Assembly: GCF_900070325.1 (NCBI RefSeq)
Contig: NZ_LN879430.1
Span: 15,001-79,000, forward strand
Source: Herbinix luporum
Lineage (GTDB): Bacteria > Bacillota > Clostridia > Lachnospirales > Lachnospiraceae
Length of the DNA: 64,000 bases
Direction of reading: 5' to 3'
Below the pieces are notes generated by a model. It had not been told where the DNA came from. It did no database searches and was given only the letters and a program-made list of their open reading frames with translations. The stretch's first letter is position 1. Each line of letters opens with the position of its first letter. A program made the position numbers and the translations under genes. Shown here one piece after another: positions 1 through 10,294 of this stretch.

Positions 1-1465
<1,465 letters not shown>

Positions 1466-1525
1466 AAATAGGTTTTTACAGATATGGATGAAATCATTTT
1501 TATGTGTAGAATGTACTTATAATTT

Positions 1526-1599
1526 GGCCCAGTGGCTCAGTTGGTTAGAGCGCCGCCCTGTCACGGCGGAGGTCGAGGGTTCGAGTCCCTTCTGGGTCG
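1526..1599 (+). tRNA. tRNA-Asp (GTC)
   Basis: Full cloverleaf. The acceptor stem GGCCCAG pairs with CTGGGTC, the discriminator is G, and the anticodon GTC is at 1560-1562. The 3' CCA is not encoded. It is the first tRNA after the 23S gene and probably part of the same rrn transcript. Confidence 0.97.
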
Positions 1600-1716
1600 T
1601 AATTTCTTCTTTACTTAATGATGATTATGTGTTATAATAGTCAAGTCGTCATTAGAAGAAAAGATTAATTTATGTATGATGTATGAATTGTATAAGTTTG
1701 TACATAATATCCCTAA

Positions 1717-1789
1717 GGGATCTTAGCTCAGCTGGGAGAGCACCTGCCTTACAAGCAGGGGGTCATAGGTTCGAGCCCTATAGGTCCCA
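1717..1789 (+). tRNA. tRNA-Val (TAC)
   Basis: Cloverleaf with acceptor GGGATCT pairing with AGGTCCC, discriminator A, and anticodon TAC at 1750-1752. CCA is not encoded. The 117-base gap before it has no gene. Confidence 0.97.
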
Positions 1790-1800
1790 TTAGAAAAAAT

Positions 1801-1873
1801 GCCGATGTGGCTCAATTGGCAGAGCAGCTGACTTGTAATCAGCAGGTTATCGGTTCGAGTCCGATCATCGGCT
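1801..1873 (+). tRNA. tRNA-Thr (TGT)
   Basis: Cloverleaf with acceptor GCCGATG pairing with CATCGGC, discriminator T, and anticodon TGT at 1834-1836. CCA is not encoded. It lies 11 bases after tRNA-Val. Confidence 0.97.
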
Positions 1874-1910
1874 TTCAACATAAAATATGTTGACTTTAAA
1901 TAATTTATAT

Positions 1911-1992
1911 GGATGGGTACCCAAGAGGCCAAAGGGGGCAGACTGTAAATCTGTTAGCTAAGCTTTCGAAGGTTCGAATCCTTCCCCATCCA
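1911..1992 (+). tRNA. tRNA-Tyr (GTA)
   Basis: Class II tRNA of 82 bases with a long variable arm. The acceptor GGATGGG pairs with CCCATCC, the discriminator is A, and the anticodon GTA is at 1945-1947. CCA is not encoded. Confidence 0.97.
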
Positions 1993-2050
1993 TTTGGCAA
2001 AAGCCAAATGTTCGCCACTAAGCAATATGGTATGCGAACTTATATAATGA

Positions 2051-2124
<74 letters not shown>

Positions 2125-2190
2125 CTTTTATGTTATTAGTTGTCTTCATAGAAGAATTTACATAGCTTCTTAGGCAATGAAGTATACCAT

Positions 2191-2263
<73 letters not shown>

Positions 2264-2291
2264 TTTTTACTTGAAAAATATTATTTAAAAC

Positions 2292-2364
2292 GGGACATTA
2301 GCTCAGGCGGTAGAGCACTTGACTTTTAATCAAGGTGTCCGGGGTTCGAGTCCCCGATGTCTCA
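2292..2364 (+). tRNA. tRNA-Lys (TTT)
   Basis: Cloverleaf with acceptor GGGACAT pairing with ATGTCTC, discriminator A, and anticodon TTT at 2325-2327. CCA is not encoded. It is the last gene of the rrn-tRNA transcript; a terminator follows at once. Confidence 0.97.
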
Positions 2365-2367
2365 TAT

Positions 2368-2396
2368 AACGGCCTTATCTATGGCCGTTTTTTTTT
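2368..2396 (+). terminator. Intrinsic terminator of the rrn-tRNA operon
   Basis: Seven-base-pair stem AACGGCC/GGCCGTT with an 8-base loop, followed by a run of nine T. It directly follows tRNA-Lys, so it ends the rRNA-tRNA transcript without a 5S gene. Confidence 0.9.
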
Positions 2397-2464
2397 ATGT
2401 TTAAATTTAAAATTAGAAAAATTATATTTATATAGAAATTTGTATAGAGATAGCTAGTTATTAT

Positions 2465-2493
2465 TTGACATAAACTAATAACGGGGTTACTAT
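2465..2493 (+). promoter_or_regulatory. Probable sigma-A promoter for the sirtuin gene
   Basis: TTGACA at 2465-2470, a 17-base spacer and TACTAT at 2488-2493. It lies about 65 bases upstream of the sirtuin start and downstream of the tRNA terminator, so the gene has its own promoter. Confidence 0.6.
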
Positions 2494-2557
2494 AGTAATG
2501 TTGATATTTTATTGTTATATTGCATCAACCGTGGATAATTAAGTTAAGGAGGATATA

Positions 2558-3277
2558 GTGTTGAAAGAGAAAGTTGATCTTCTGAAGCAATATATTAATG
2601 AAAGTGATAATATTGTTTTTTTTGGAGGAGCAGGAGTATCAACTGAAAGCGGTATTCCGGATTTTAGAAGCGTTGACGGATTGTATCATATGAAATATAA
2701 ATATCCCCCGGAAACTATATTAAGCCATAGCTTTTTTATCCGTCATACAGAGCAGTTTTATGAGTTTTACAAGGAAAAGATGATATATAAAGATGTAAAG
2801 CCTAACATAACTCATCTTAAGCTGGCTGACTTAGAAAAGCAGGGAAAGTTAAAGGCAGTAGTAACCCAGAATATTGACGGACTTCACCAAGAAGCAGGTA
2901 GTAAAAATGTCTTAGAACTTCACGGGTCAGTATTGCGAAACTTTTGTATGAACTGTAATAAATTTTATGATCTTAATAAAATAATTAAAAGTAAAAATAT
3001 CCCATATTGTCAATGTGGAGGAATTATAAAACCTGATGTGGTTCTTTATGAAGAAAGTCTTGATGATGCTACTATTACAAAAGCAATACAGTTTATATCT
3101 AAGGCAGATATATTAATTATTGGGGGGACATCTCTTAGTGTTTATCCGGCGGCAGGACTTATCAGATATTACAAGGGAAGAAAAATGGTGCTGATTAATA
3201 AGTCCGTAACAGCTTATGATAATGATGCTGATTTATTTATACAGGCCGGCTTAGGAGAGGTTTTCAAAGAATTATAG
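2558..3277 (+). CDS. cobB: NAD-dependent protein deacylase (sirtuin, CobB/SrtN family)
   Basis: Sirtuin that removes acyl groups from lysine side chains, consuming NAD+ and releasing nicotinamide and O-acyl-ADP-ribose. The 239-residue length is normal for bacterial single-domain sirtuins. Visible motifs are GAGVS (24-28) and GIPDFRS (32-38) of the NAD site, TQNIDGLH (103-110), catalytic His122 in ELHGS, and a zinc site made of Cys130, Cys133, Cys151 and Cys153. An AAGGAGG site at 2546-2552 precedes a GTG at 2558 and an in-frame TTG at 2561. Spacing suits the TTG slightly better, so the start may be one codon later. Nicotinamide released here could feed the NAD-salvage operon at 50-53 kb; that link is inference. 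Confidence 0.95.
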   Translation: MLKEKVDLLKQYINESDNIVFFGGAGVSTESGIPDFRSVDGLYHMKYKYPPETILSHSFFIRHTEQFYEFYKEKMIYKDVKPNITHLKLADLEKQGKLKAVVTQNIDGLHQEAGSKNVLELHGSVLRNFCMNCNKFYDLNKIIKSKNIPYCQCGGIIKPDVVLYEESLDDATITKAIQFISKADILIIGGTSLSVYPAAGLIRYYKGRKMVLINKSVTAYDNDADLFIQAGLGEVFKEL

Positions 3278-3345
3278 TAGATAAGAGGTCATAATCTTAT
3301 AGTAATTTTTAAAGTTGTTAAAAATATATATAGAAAGGACATAAT

Positions 3346-3909
3346 ATGCAGACAGATAGAAGAAGCAACTCATACAGACTTACAATAGGGGGTATACTCC
3401 TTGCCCTAGGAATTATTGTTCCAAGAATGTTTCATGTGTTTGGAACACCGGGTATTGGAAAGGTGTTCTTGCCCATGCATTTTAGTATTTTTATAGCAGG
3501 AATCTTTTTGGGACCTTTTTATGGAACAATCATTGGTTTTATAACTCCCCTAATCAATTCATTATTTGGAATGCCTATATTCCCACAAAATATAATAATG
3601 GCATTTGAACTGGCATCCTATGGGTTATTTGCAGGCTTATTTATGTATCTGTTAAAAAGCTATAATAATAAAAGGATTAGTAGAACCATACGAATTTACA
3701 TAAGTTTAATACTATCCATGATTTTAGGCAGGATGGTTAATGCCATAGTATTGTTGTTAATGGCTAGGTTATTTAATATGAATGTGCCTGCACCCTTATC
3801 TGTACTGGCTTCTAGCCTAAGGGGAATGCCGGGTATTCTTATTCAATTATTATTGGTTCCCGGTATTGTAATAGCCATATACTCATCACAAGAGAAATAT
3901 ATTCAATAA
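3346..3909 (+). CDS. ECF transporter S-component (substrate-binding membrane protein)
   Basis: A small 187-residue integral membrane protein with about five to six hydrophobic segments, a short basic N-terminus and the glycine-rich GIFLGPFYGTIIGF motif (about 52-65). These are typical of S-components of energy-coupling factor vitamin transporters. S-components bind the vitamin and join a shared EcfA-A'-T module, which is not encoded in this window. The ligand cannot be read from the sequence; a pantothenate- or folate-type carrier is possible. A weak gaaagg site precedes the ATG. It follows the sirtuin gene by 68 bases and may be co-transcribed. Confidence 0.75.
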   Translation: MQTDRRSNSYRLTIGGILLALGIIVPRMFHVFGTPGIGKVFLPMHFSIFIAGIFLGPFYGTIIGFITPLINSLFGMPIFPQNIIMAFELASYGLFAGLFMYLLKSYNNKRISRTIRIYISLILSMILGRMVNAIVLLLMARLFNMNVPAPLSVLASSLRGMPGILIQLLLVPGIVIAIYSSQEKYIQ

Positions 3910-4130
3910 TTAGTTAATTAAATAAATTTTTTTTATTTGTATTATATTTTGACGGTTGCCTTAAAAACCTTTTTATTGTATATTTAGTAATATATGCGTT
4001 ACAAGACCTATGGAAAAATGAAATAATCCAGATTTCACCACAGTAATAAGATTAGGATAAAATATATAAGTTCTAATCAGATATTATAGAAACATTATAT
4101 AAGTACATTAAAGTTTAAGGAGGAAATAAC

Positions 4131-6113
4131 ATGAGCAAGATTGACACAATGTCAGTAAATGCCATCAGAATTTTATCTGCAGACGGCGTACAAAAGGCAA
4201 ATTCAGGGCATCCTGGACTCCCTCTAGGAGCTGCAGCAATGGCTTATGAGCTGTGGGCTAAACACATGAAACATAATCCGGCAAATCCAAAATGGCCAAA
4301 TAGGGATAGATTTGTATTATCCGGCGGTCATGGATCAATGCTTTTATATTCTTTACTACATTTATTTGGCTATGGCCTTACAAAAGAGGATTTAGAGCAG
4401 TTTAGACAAGACGGTTCTTTAACCCCGGGACATCCTGAGTATGGACATACTGTAGGTGTGGAAGCAACAACCGGTCCTTTAGGTGCAGGAATGGCTATGG
4501 CAGTAGGTATGGCTATGGCTGAAGCACACCTTGCTGCAAAATTCAATAAAGAAGGTTATCCTGTAGTTGATCATTATACCTATGTTCTAGGTGGAGACGG
4601 CTGCATGATGGAAGGAATTACTTCTGAAGCAATGTCTCTTGCAGGAACCTTAGGATTAGGAAAATTAATAGTATTATATGATTCAAATAAGATTTCCATT
4701 GAAGGAGATACAGATATAGCCTTTACCGAAGATGTAAAGAAGAGATTTGAAGCATATGGATTCCAGACGTTAGTAGTTGAAGACGGCAATAATCTTGAAG
4801 AAATCGGTGCTGCTATTGAAGCTGCTAAGGCAGATCTTACAAGACCTTCCATGATTACAATAAAAACTAAGATTGGTTATGGTAGTCCTAAGGAAGGAAT
4901 GGCCAGTGCCCATGGTGAACCTTTAGGGGCTGATAATATTAAAGCCTTAAGAGAAAATCTGGGATGGCCCAGTGATACTCCTTTTGAGGTTCCTGAAGAA
5001 GTATATGAAAATTACAAATCTATAGCTAAAAAGAATGCACAGATTGAAGAAGAATGGAATAAGCTCTTTGAGAGTTATTGCAAAGAATATCCTGAAATGA
5101 AAAAATTATGGGATCAGTATCATGATGAGAATGCTGCAAAGCATCTGATTGATAATGAAGAGTTCTGGGCATATGATGATAAGGCTGATGCTACTAGAAA
5201 TCTTTCAGGACAAGTAATAAATAGAATTAAAGATCATCTACCTAATTTTATCGGTGGAAGTGCAGACCTTGCACCTTCTACAAAGACCCTTATGAAGGAC
5301 GAGGAATCTTTCTCTAAAGATAATTATGGAGGCCGTAATCTACATTTTGGTGTAAGAGAACTGGCCATGGCAGGTATAGGTAACGGTATGGCCCTTCACG
5401 GTGGACTAAGACCATATGTTTCTACTTTCTTTGTATTTAGTGATTATGTAAAACCCATGGCAAGATTGTCCGCCCTTATGGAAATGCCTTTAACATATGT
5501 ATTAACCCATGATAGCATCGGTGTAGGAGAAGACGGTCCTACCCATGAGCCTATTGAGCAGTTAGCAATGCTTCGTGCTATGCCTAATTTTACTGTTTAC
5601 CGTCCTGCAGATGCTACTGAGACTATTGCTGCATGGTATTATGCTATTACATCCACTAAGACTCCTACAGCACTTGTTTTGTCCCGTCAGAATCTGCCAC
5701 AGTTAGCAGGCTCCTCTAAAGAAGCATTAAAGGGTGCTTATATTATTTCAGATTCTAAGAAGGAAGTGCCTGATGCTATTATTATTGCAAGCGGATCAGA
5801 GGTTCAATTAGGTCTTGGTGCTCAGGAAGAATTATTAAAGGAAGGTATTGATGTAAGAGTAGTCAGCATGCCTTCTATGGATGTATTTGAGCAGCAATCT
5901 GAGGAGTATAAAGAAAGTATCCTACCTAAGAATGTAAGAGCTAGAGTGGCTGTAGAAGCTCTATCTTACTTCGGATGGGGTAGATATGTTGGTCTAGACG
6001 GAACTACTATTGCCATGAATAGCTTTGGTGCTTCTGCTCCTGCCAATGTTCTTTTTGAGAAATTTGGCTTTACAGTAGATAATGTGGTAAAAGCAGTTAA
6101 AAGCGTATTATAA
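4131..6113 (+). CDS. tkt: Transketolase
   Basis: Thiamine-diphosphate enzyme of the non-oxidative pentose phosphate pathway. It moves two-carbon ketol units between sugar phosphates in the cytoplasm. The 660 residues are full length. SGHPG (25-29) and GGHGS (65-69) supply cofactor and substrate histidines, GPLGAG (115-120) follows, and GDGCMMEG (155-162) is the ThDP/metal motif. A central pyrimidine-binding domain (about 350-520) and a C-terminal transketolase domain follow. The start has an AAGGAGG site. The gene is monocistronic, ending in a strong terminator. In an organism that degrades plant cell walls it would process pentoses from hemicellulose (inference). Confidence 0.97.
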   Translation: MSKIDTMSVNAIRILSADGVQKANSGHPGLPLGAAAMAYELWAKHMKHNPANPKWPNRDRFVLSGGHGSMLLYSLLHLFGYGLTKEDLEQFRQDGSLTPGHPEYGHTVGVEATTGPLGAGMAMAVGMAMAEAHLAAKFNKEGYPVVDHYTYVLGGDGCMMEGITSEAMSLAGTLGLGKLIVLYDSNKISIEGDTDIAFTEDVKKRFEAYGFQTLVVEDGNNLEEIGAAIEAAKADLTRPSMITIKTKIGYGSPKEGMASAHGEPLGADNIKALRENLGWPSDTPFEVPEEVYENYKSIAKKNAQIEEEWNKLFESYCKEYPEMKKLWDQYHDENAAKHLIDNEEFWAYDDKADATRNLSGQVINRIKDHLPNFIGGSADLAPSTKTLMKDEESFSKDNYGGRNLHFGVRELAMAGIGNGMALHGGLRPYVSTFFVFSDYVKPMARLSALMEMPLTYVLTHDSIGVGEDGPTHEPIEQLAMLRAMPNFTVYRPADATETIAAWYYAITSTKTPTALVLSRQNLPQLAGSSKEALKGAYIISDSKKEVPDAIIIASGSEVQLGLGAQEELLKEGIDVRVVSMPSMDVFEQQSEEYKESILPKNVRARVAVEALSYFGWGRYVGLDGTTIAMNSFGASAPANVLFEKFGFTVDNVVKAVKSVL

Positions 6114-6166
6114 TTATATAAATTAGACATATATTTTTAGGTATAGATTAAGTTATAGCTGACATT

Positions 6167-6214
6167 AGAAGGCAGAAAAAAGGTAATTAGATACCTTATC
6201 TTCTGCCTTCTTTT
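6167..6214 (+). terminator. Intrinsic terminator of tkt
   Basis: Ten-base-pair stem AGAAGGCAGA/TCTGCCTTCT enclosing a smaller AAGGTA/TACCTT hairpin, followed by a short T run. It lies 54 bases after the tkt stop. Confidence 0.85.
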
Positions 6215-6246
6215 GATATTTCTAATGGAATTCTAATATAGACCTG

Positions 6247-6275
6247 TTGAAAAATACTTAAGCTACCGATACAAT
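6247..6275 (+). promoter_or_regulatory. Probable sigma-A promoter of the two-component operon
   Basis: TTGAAA at 6247-6252, a 17-base spacer and TACAAT at 6270-6275. It lies 53 bases before the response regulator start. Confidence 0.6.
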
Positions 6276-6327
6276 TATACTTATATATAATTAGAAATTA
6301 AAGTCCATATAAGGAGGGGAAATCCAA

Positions 6328-7005
6328 GTGGCAAAGATACTGATAATTGAGGATGAGCTAAAAATTGCCAGATTTTTGGAGCTGGAATTAAAACATGAAG
6401 GATATGAAGTATTAATCTGTGGAGACGGAAGAAATGGTCTTAATAAGGCTTTAAATGAAGATGTAGACTTGATTATTTTGGATATAATGTTGCCGGGTTT
6501 AAATGGTATAGAAGTATGCCGCAGAATCCGACTAGAATCCCAAGTTCCTATTATAATGCTTACTGCAAAAGATGATGTCTCTGATAAAGTGGCCGGATTA
6601 GATACAGGAGCCGATGACTATATGACTAAACCCTTTGCCATAGAAGAATTACTGGCTAGAATTCGGGTTGCTTTAAATAGGAAGAAAAATCAGAAAGAGC
6701 CGAAAATAGAAACCTTGCAGGTTGGAGATTTAAAACTAAATTTGGCCAGCCGCAGTGCCTATTATAAAGATGATGAGCTTGTCCTTACCAAAAAGGAATA
6801 TGAGCTTTTGGAATATATGCTTCGTAATAAGAATTTTGTCTTAAGTAGGGAGCAGTTATTAAATCATGTATGGGATTATGAGTATTTTGGAGATACCAAT
6901 GTTGTAGATGTTTATATTAGATATTTAAGACAGAAGATAGATGAAAAGTATGGTATTCACTTAATATCTACTGTCCGCGGTGTTGGCTATATCATTAAAG
7001 ATTAG
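6328..7005 (+). CDS. OmpR/PhoB-family response regulator
   Basis: DNA-binding response regulator of 225 residues. The receiver domain (about 1-120) has acidic Glu8/Asp9, phospho-acceptor Asp52 (LIILD) and Lys101 (MTKPF). A winged-helix Trans_reg_C domain follows (about 128-223), with the VDVYIRYLRQKID recognition-helix region. The GTG start is supported by the AAGGAGGGG site just upstream. The partner histidine kinase follows 25 bases later on the same transcript. The signal and target genes are not evident; no nearby repeated binding site was recognised. Confidence 0.95.
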   Translation: MAKILIIEDELKIARFLELELKHEGYEVLICGDGRNGLNKALNEDVDLIILDIMLPGLNGIEVCRRIRLESQVPIIMLTAKDDVSDKVAGLDTGADDYMTKPFAIEELLARIRVALNRKKNQKEPKIETLQVGDLKLNLASRSAYYKDDELVLTKKEYELLEYMLRNKNFVLSREQLLNHVWDYEYFGDTNVVDVYIRYLRQKIDEKYGIHLISTVRGVGYIIKD

Positions 7006-7030
7006 GATATGATAGATAGAAAGGGATAAT

Positions 7031-8461
7031 ATGAGCTGGGACAATTTTTTAGAGACTATACGTAGAATATTGGTTAAGATTATCCTTCCAATTCGGAAAA
7101 AAAGAGAGGAATTTCTGAGCAATTTTAGGTTGTCAATAATGTTTAGGATATCAATGGGATATTTGAAACTTCTTATTACCCATGGACTTTTACTTATGTT
7201 TGGAATATTCCTTATCTTTATGTATGCTGAAAAAGAAAATTTTAGTGATATGGCTAATGATATAATTACTTCTTTCAAAGAAGAGGATGAAAGTGCATAT
7301 ATTAATCCCTATTATATGCAAGGGCTTTCCATGAAGCTTCTTGATATAAATACTAATGAAGAGGTTTATAATGATATTGCATATCTTCCCGCTTCTGACA
7401 AGGCTTTTTTTCATGGAATACATTTTGATACTAAAAGTGATAAGAATATATTAGTAATAAATGAAGATAAAGAATTTACCACTGAAAAATCCTCTTATAT
7501 AGCTACTTTTCAGTATGATTTAACAGGAAGCTATAGAAGCTTTCTATCCATGCTATGGAAACTTATAGTTCTTTATATTATTATCGTTGTGCTGATAATA
7601 AAAAAAGGAAGAAAAAGTGATGAAAAATTATTTGAACCCATTAGAATTATGTCAGCAACAGCAAATCGCTTGACAGTCCATAATCTGCATAGTGAAAGAT
7701 TAAATGTAGAAGGTACTCAAAATGAATTAAAAGATCTGGCTAATGTAATTAATGAAATGCTAGATAGGATAGAAACTTCTTATGAGAGTCAAAAGCAATT
7801 TGTCTCAGATGCCTCCCATGAACTTAGAACCCCTATTGCAGTTATACAAGGATATGCTAATTTACTAGACCGCTGGGGAAGTGAAAATAAAGAAGTATTG
7901 GCCGAATCAATTGAAGCTATACAAAATGAATCCCGGTCTATGCAGGATCTGGTAGAAAAGCTGCTCTTTTTATCAAGGCATGATAAAAAAACCTTAAAGC
8001 TGATTAAGAAGCGTTTTAATATGAGGCCTATGGTAGAGGATATGATAAAAGAAACTAAGCTTACCACCCCTAACCGAATAATAAATAGTCCCATATTAGA
8101 AGATGTTGTGGTATATGGGGACAAGCAGGCTTTAAAACAGGCAATTCGAATATTTATTGATAATGCAATAAAATATTCAAATGATGGAGATGAAATAACC
8201 ATCCTATGTGAAAATCAAAACGGTGACTGCGTAATAACCGTAAAAGATACCGGTATAGGTATGACCCGAAAGGATGTTGAACATATTTTTGATAGATTTT
8301 ACAGATCTGATTATGTAAGAAATCATAATATTAGCGGCCATGGACTGGGTCTGTCCCTTGCCAAATTAATTATTCTGGCCCATATAGGAAAAATTAAAGT
8401 CCGAACCCAATTTACCAAGGGAACCAGCTTTATTATAACCATACCAAATAGAAAGTTTTAA
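7031..8461 (+). CDS. Sensor histidine kinase (HisKA-HATPase_c), partner of the preceding regulator
   Basis: Membrane sensor kinase of 476 residues. Two transmembrane segments (about 48-66 and 175-191) flank a short extracytoplasmic domain of about 110 residues. A HAMP-like linker (about 192-250) follows, then a dimerisation helix with phospho-acceptor His263 in SDASHELRTP. The ATPase domain shows the N box (IFIDNAIKYS), DTGIGM and GHGLGLSLA. The N-terminal 45 residues are basic and cytoplasmic. It forms an operon with the OmpR-type regulator. The sensed signal is unknown. A bidirectional terminator follows. Confidence 0.94.
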   Translation: MSWDNFLETIRRILVKIILPIRKKREEFLSNFRLSIMFRISMGYLKLLITHGLLLMFGIFLIFMYAEKENFSDMANDIITSFKEEDESAYINPYYMQGLSMKLLDINTNEEVYNDIAYLPASDKAFFHGIHFDTKSDKNILVINEDKEFTTEKSSYIATFQYDLTGSYRSFLSMLWKLIVLYIIIVVLIIKKGRKSDEKLFEPIRIMSATANRLTVHNLHSERLNVEGTQNELKDLANVINEMLDRIETSYESQKQFVSDASHELRTPIAVIQGYANLLDRWGSENKEVLAESIEAIQNESRSMQDLVEKLLFLSRHDKKTLKLIKKRFNMRPMVEDMIKETKLTTPNRIINSPILEDVVVYGDKQALKQAIRIFIDNAIKYSNDGDEITILCENQNGDCVITVKDTGIGMTRKDVEHIFDRFYRSDYVRNHNISGHGLGLSLAKLIILAHIGKIKVRTQFTKGTSFIITIPNRKF

Positions 8462-8470
8462 TAATTTAAG

Positions 8471-8504
8471 AGGGTGTCATCAAAGATTTTCTTTGTGACA
8501 CCCT
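8471..8504. terminator. Bidirectional terminator between kinase and ABC exporter genes
   Basis: Nine-base-pair stem AGGGTGTCA/TGACACCCT, extended inside by CAAAG/CTTTG. It lies between two convergent genes, so it can stop transcripts from both sides. The T run is short and interrupted. Confidence 0.75.
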
Positions 8505-8518
8505 AAATATTTTTTATC

Positions 8519-10294
8519 TTAAATATTTTTAAATTGAGCCATATAAAGATCATAATATAGGCCTTTTTTAGCCAGTAATTCAGAAGAAGTACCCTCTTCT
8601 AAAATTTTTCCTTTGTCAATAACAAAGATTCTGTCTGCTTTACTTATGGTTGATAACCTATGGGCTATGACAAAGGAGGTACGGCCTTTTAGCAGTGCTT
8701 CAATACCTTGTTGAACCAATAATTCAGTATGGGTATCGATACTGGATGTAGCCTCATCAAGAATTAATATCTTAGGCATGGATACCATGGTTCTGGCAAA
8801 AGCAATTAGCTGTCTTTGACCTATTGATAGTCCACTGCCTCTTTCTTTTAACTCAGTATCGTAGCCGTCTTTTAGTTTCATAATAAAGTCGTGGGCATTG
8901 ACAGCCTTAGCGGCCTCAATAATTTCCTCATCCTTGGCATCAAGCCTGCCATATCTAATGTTATCCTTAACAGTACCTGAAAAAAGAAAGTTATCTTGAG
9001 TCATGATTCCCATTTGCTTTCTTAAACTTTCAATGGATACATCCTTAACATTATAGCCGTCTATATATACATTTCCCTGCTGAACATCGTAAAATCTGCT
9101 TATCAGGTTTACTATAGTGGTTTTACCTGCCCCTGTAGGACCTACTAAGGCAATAGTTTCTCCCGGTTTTACTACAAAGCTTACATCGTTTAATACCGGT
9201 GTATCTTCATCATAGGCAAAAGATACATGTTCGAAGGTAACTTCACCTTTAATTTCAGGCATTTCAATTACATTTGCCCTATCTTCTATTTCCGGCTTGG
9301 TATCTAAAATATCAAAGATTCTTTCGGCTCCGGAAATATTAGTTATTATCTTATTATAGAAATTACTTAAATTCATAATGGGACGCCAGAACATACCTAT
9401 ATACATACCAAATGATATAAGGGTTCCCACATTGCCGGCTCCTATACCTAAAACTTTAACTGCTACAAAGTACATAGCAATTGTACCAAGGCCCCAGCTT
9501 ATATCTACCACTGAGAAGAAGGCATCATTAATAAGAATAGCACTTATAAAGGAGCCTCTATGTTCCTTTAGTAGATGGTCAAAATCCTCTTCGGTTTCAT
9601 TTTCAGCTGTAAAGCTTTGAATAATTCTTATACCGGAAAGAGACTCATGGATAAAGGCATTTAGGTTGGAGCTTTTTTTCCTATGAATACGCCATCTGAC
9701 ATGGGATCTTGTTTCAATAAACCAAAGACCACATAGCATCAGTGGAAGGCTTATTAAGGAGGCAAGAGCCAGTCTCCAGTTTTTAACTAACATAATAATA
9801 ACTACAGCGACAATTGTTACAAAATCAGGTATAAGAGTGGTAACACTGTCTGAAAGAACATCCTTAAGGGAATTTACATCCCCGATAATTCTGGCCAGGA
9901 TCTTACCGGTTGGTCTGCTGTCAAAAAAGTTAAAGCTTAGTTTCTGAATATGGGTATATAACTCCTGCCTTATTCTTAATAATACGTCGTTGGACATTTT
10001 GGCCATCAAATACATTCTTAACTTGACCAGTAGAATAAATATAATGTTTAATCCTAAGGCAAAACCTATTAGCATCAGCAATCTTTTTATATCCTTATTA
10101 GCTATATGGACGTCTATGGCACGTTCAATTAACAAAGGATTAATAATGGAGATTGCAACAGTTGTTAGCATAATTAATATAACAGAAAAAATTGTAGAAC
10201 GGTATGCTAAAAGGTATTTAAACAAGCGTACTAAAGTATCTTTTTTACTGACAGAACTTATATGTTCGTCTTCTTTTATTGCATTTATAGACAT
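8519..10294 (-). CDS. ABC exporter half-transporter, consensus Walker B subunit
   Basis: Type IV ABC exporter half of 591 residues: a six-helix membrane domain (about 35-310) and a nucleotide-binding domain (about 340-590). Walker A is GPTGAGKTT and Walker B is ILILDEATSS with the catalytic Glu intact. The signature is LSIGQ rather than LSGGQ. It overlaps the preceding exporter gene by 10 bases, so the two are probably translationally coupled and form a heterodimer of the LmrCD/BmrCD type. Such pairs commonly export drugs or lipids; the substrate here is unknown. The altered signature complements the altered Walker B of the partner, giving one consensus and one degenerate ATP site. Confidence 0.93.
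   Translation of the reverse strand: MSINAIKEDEHISSVSKKDTLVRLFKYLLAYRSTIFSVILIMLTTVAISIINPLLIERAIDVHIANKDIKRLLMLIGFALGLNIIFILLVKLRMYLMAKMSNDVLLRIRQELYTHIQKLSFNFFDSRPTGKILARIIGDVNSLKDVLSDSVTTLIPDFVTIVAVVIIMLVKNWRLALASLISLPLMLCGLWFIETRSHVRWRIHRKKSSNLNAFIHESLSGIRIIQSFTAENETEEDFDHLLKEHRGSFISAILINDAFFSVVDISWGLGTIAMYFVAVKVLGIGAGNVGTLISFGMYIGMFWRPIMNLSNFYNKIITNISGAERIFDILDTKPEIEDRANVIEMPEIKGEVTFEHVSFAYDEDTPVLNDVSFVVKPGETIALVGPTGAGKTTIVNLISRFYDVQQGNVYIDGYNVKDVSIESLRKQMGIMTQDNFLFSGTVKDNIRYGRLDAKDEEIIEAAKAVNAHDFIMKLKDGYDTELKERGSGLSIGQRQLIAFARTMVSMPKILILDEATSSIDTHTELLVQQGIEALLKGRTSFVIAHRLSTISKADRIFVIDKGKILEEGTSSELLAKKGLYYDLYMAQFKNI

Noticed and set aside
1723..1932. Minus-strand open frame of 69 codons with DRTRTDN and ARTYDPLLVRQ
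   Set aside because: It is antisense to tRNA-Val, tRNA-Thr and tRNA-Tyr. Such strings are well-known false proteins made by reading tRNA genes.
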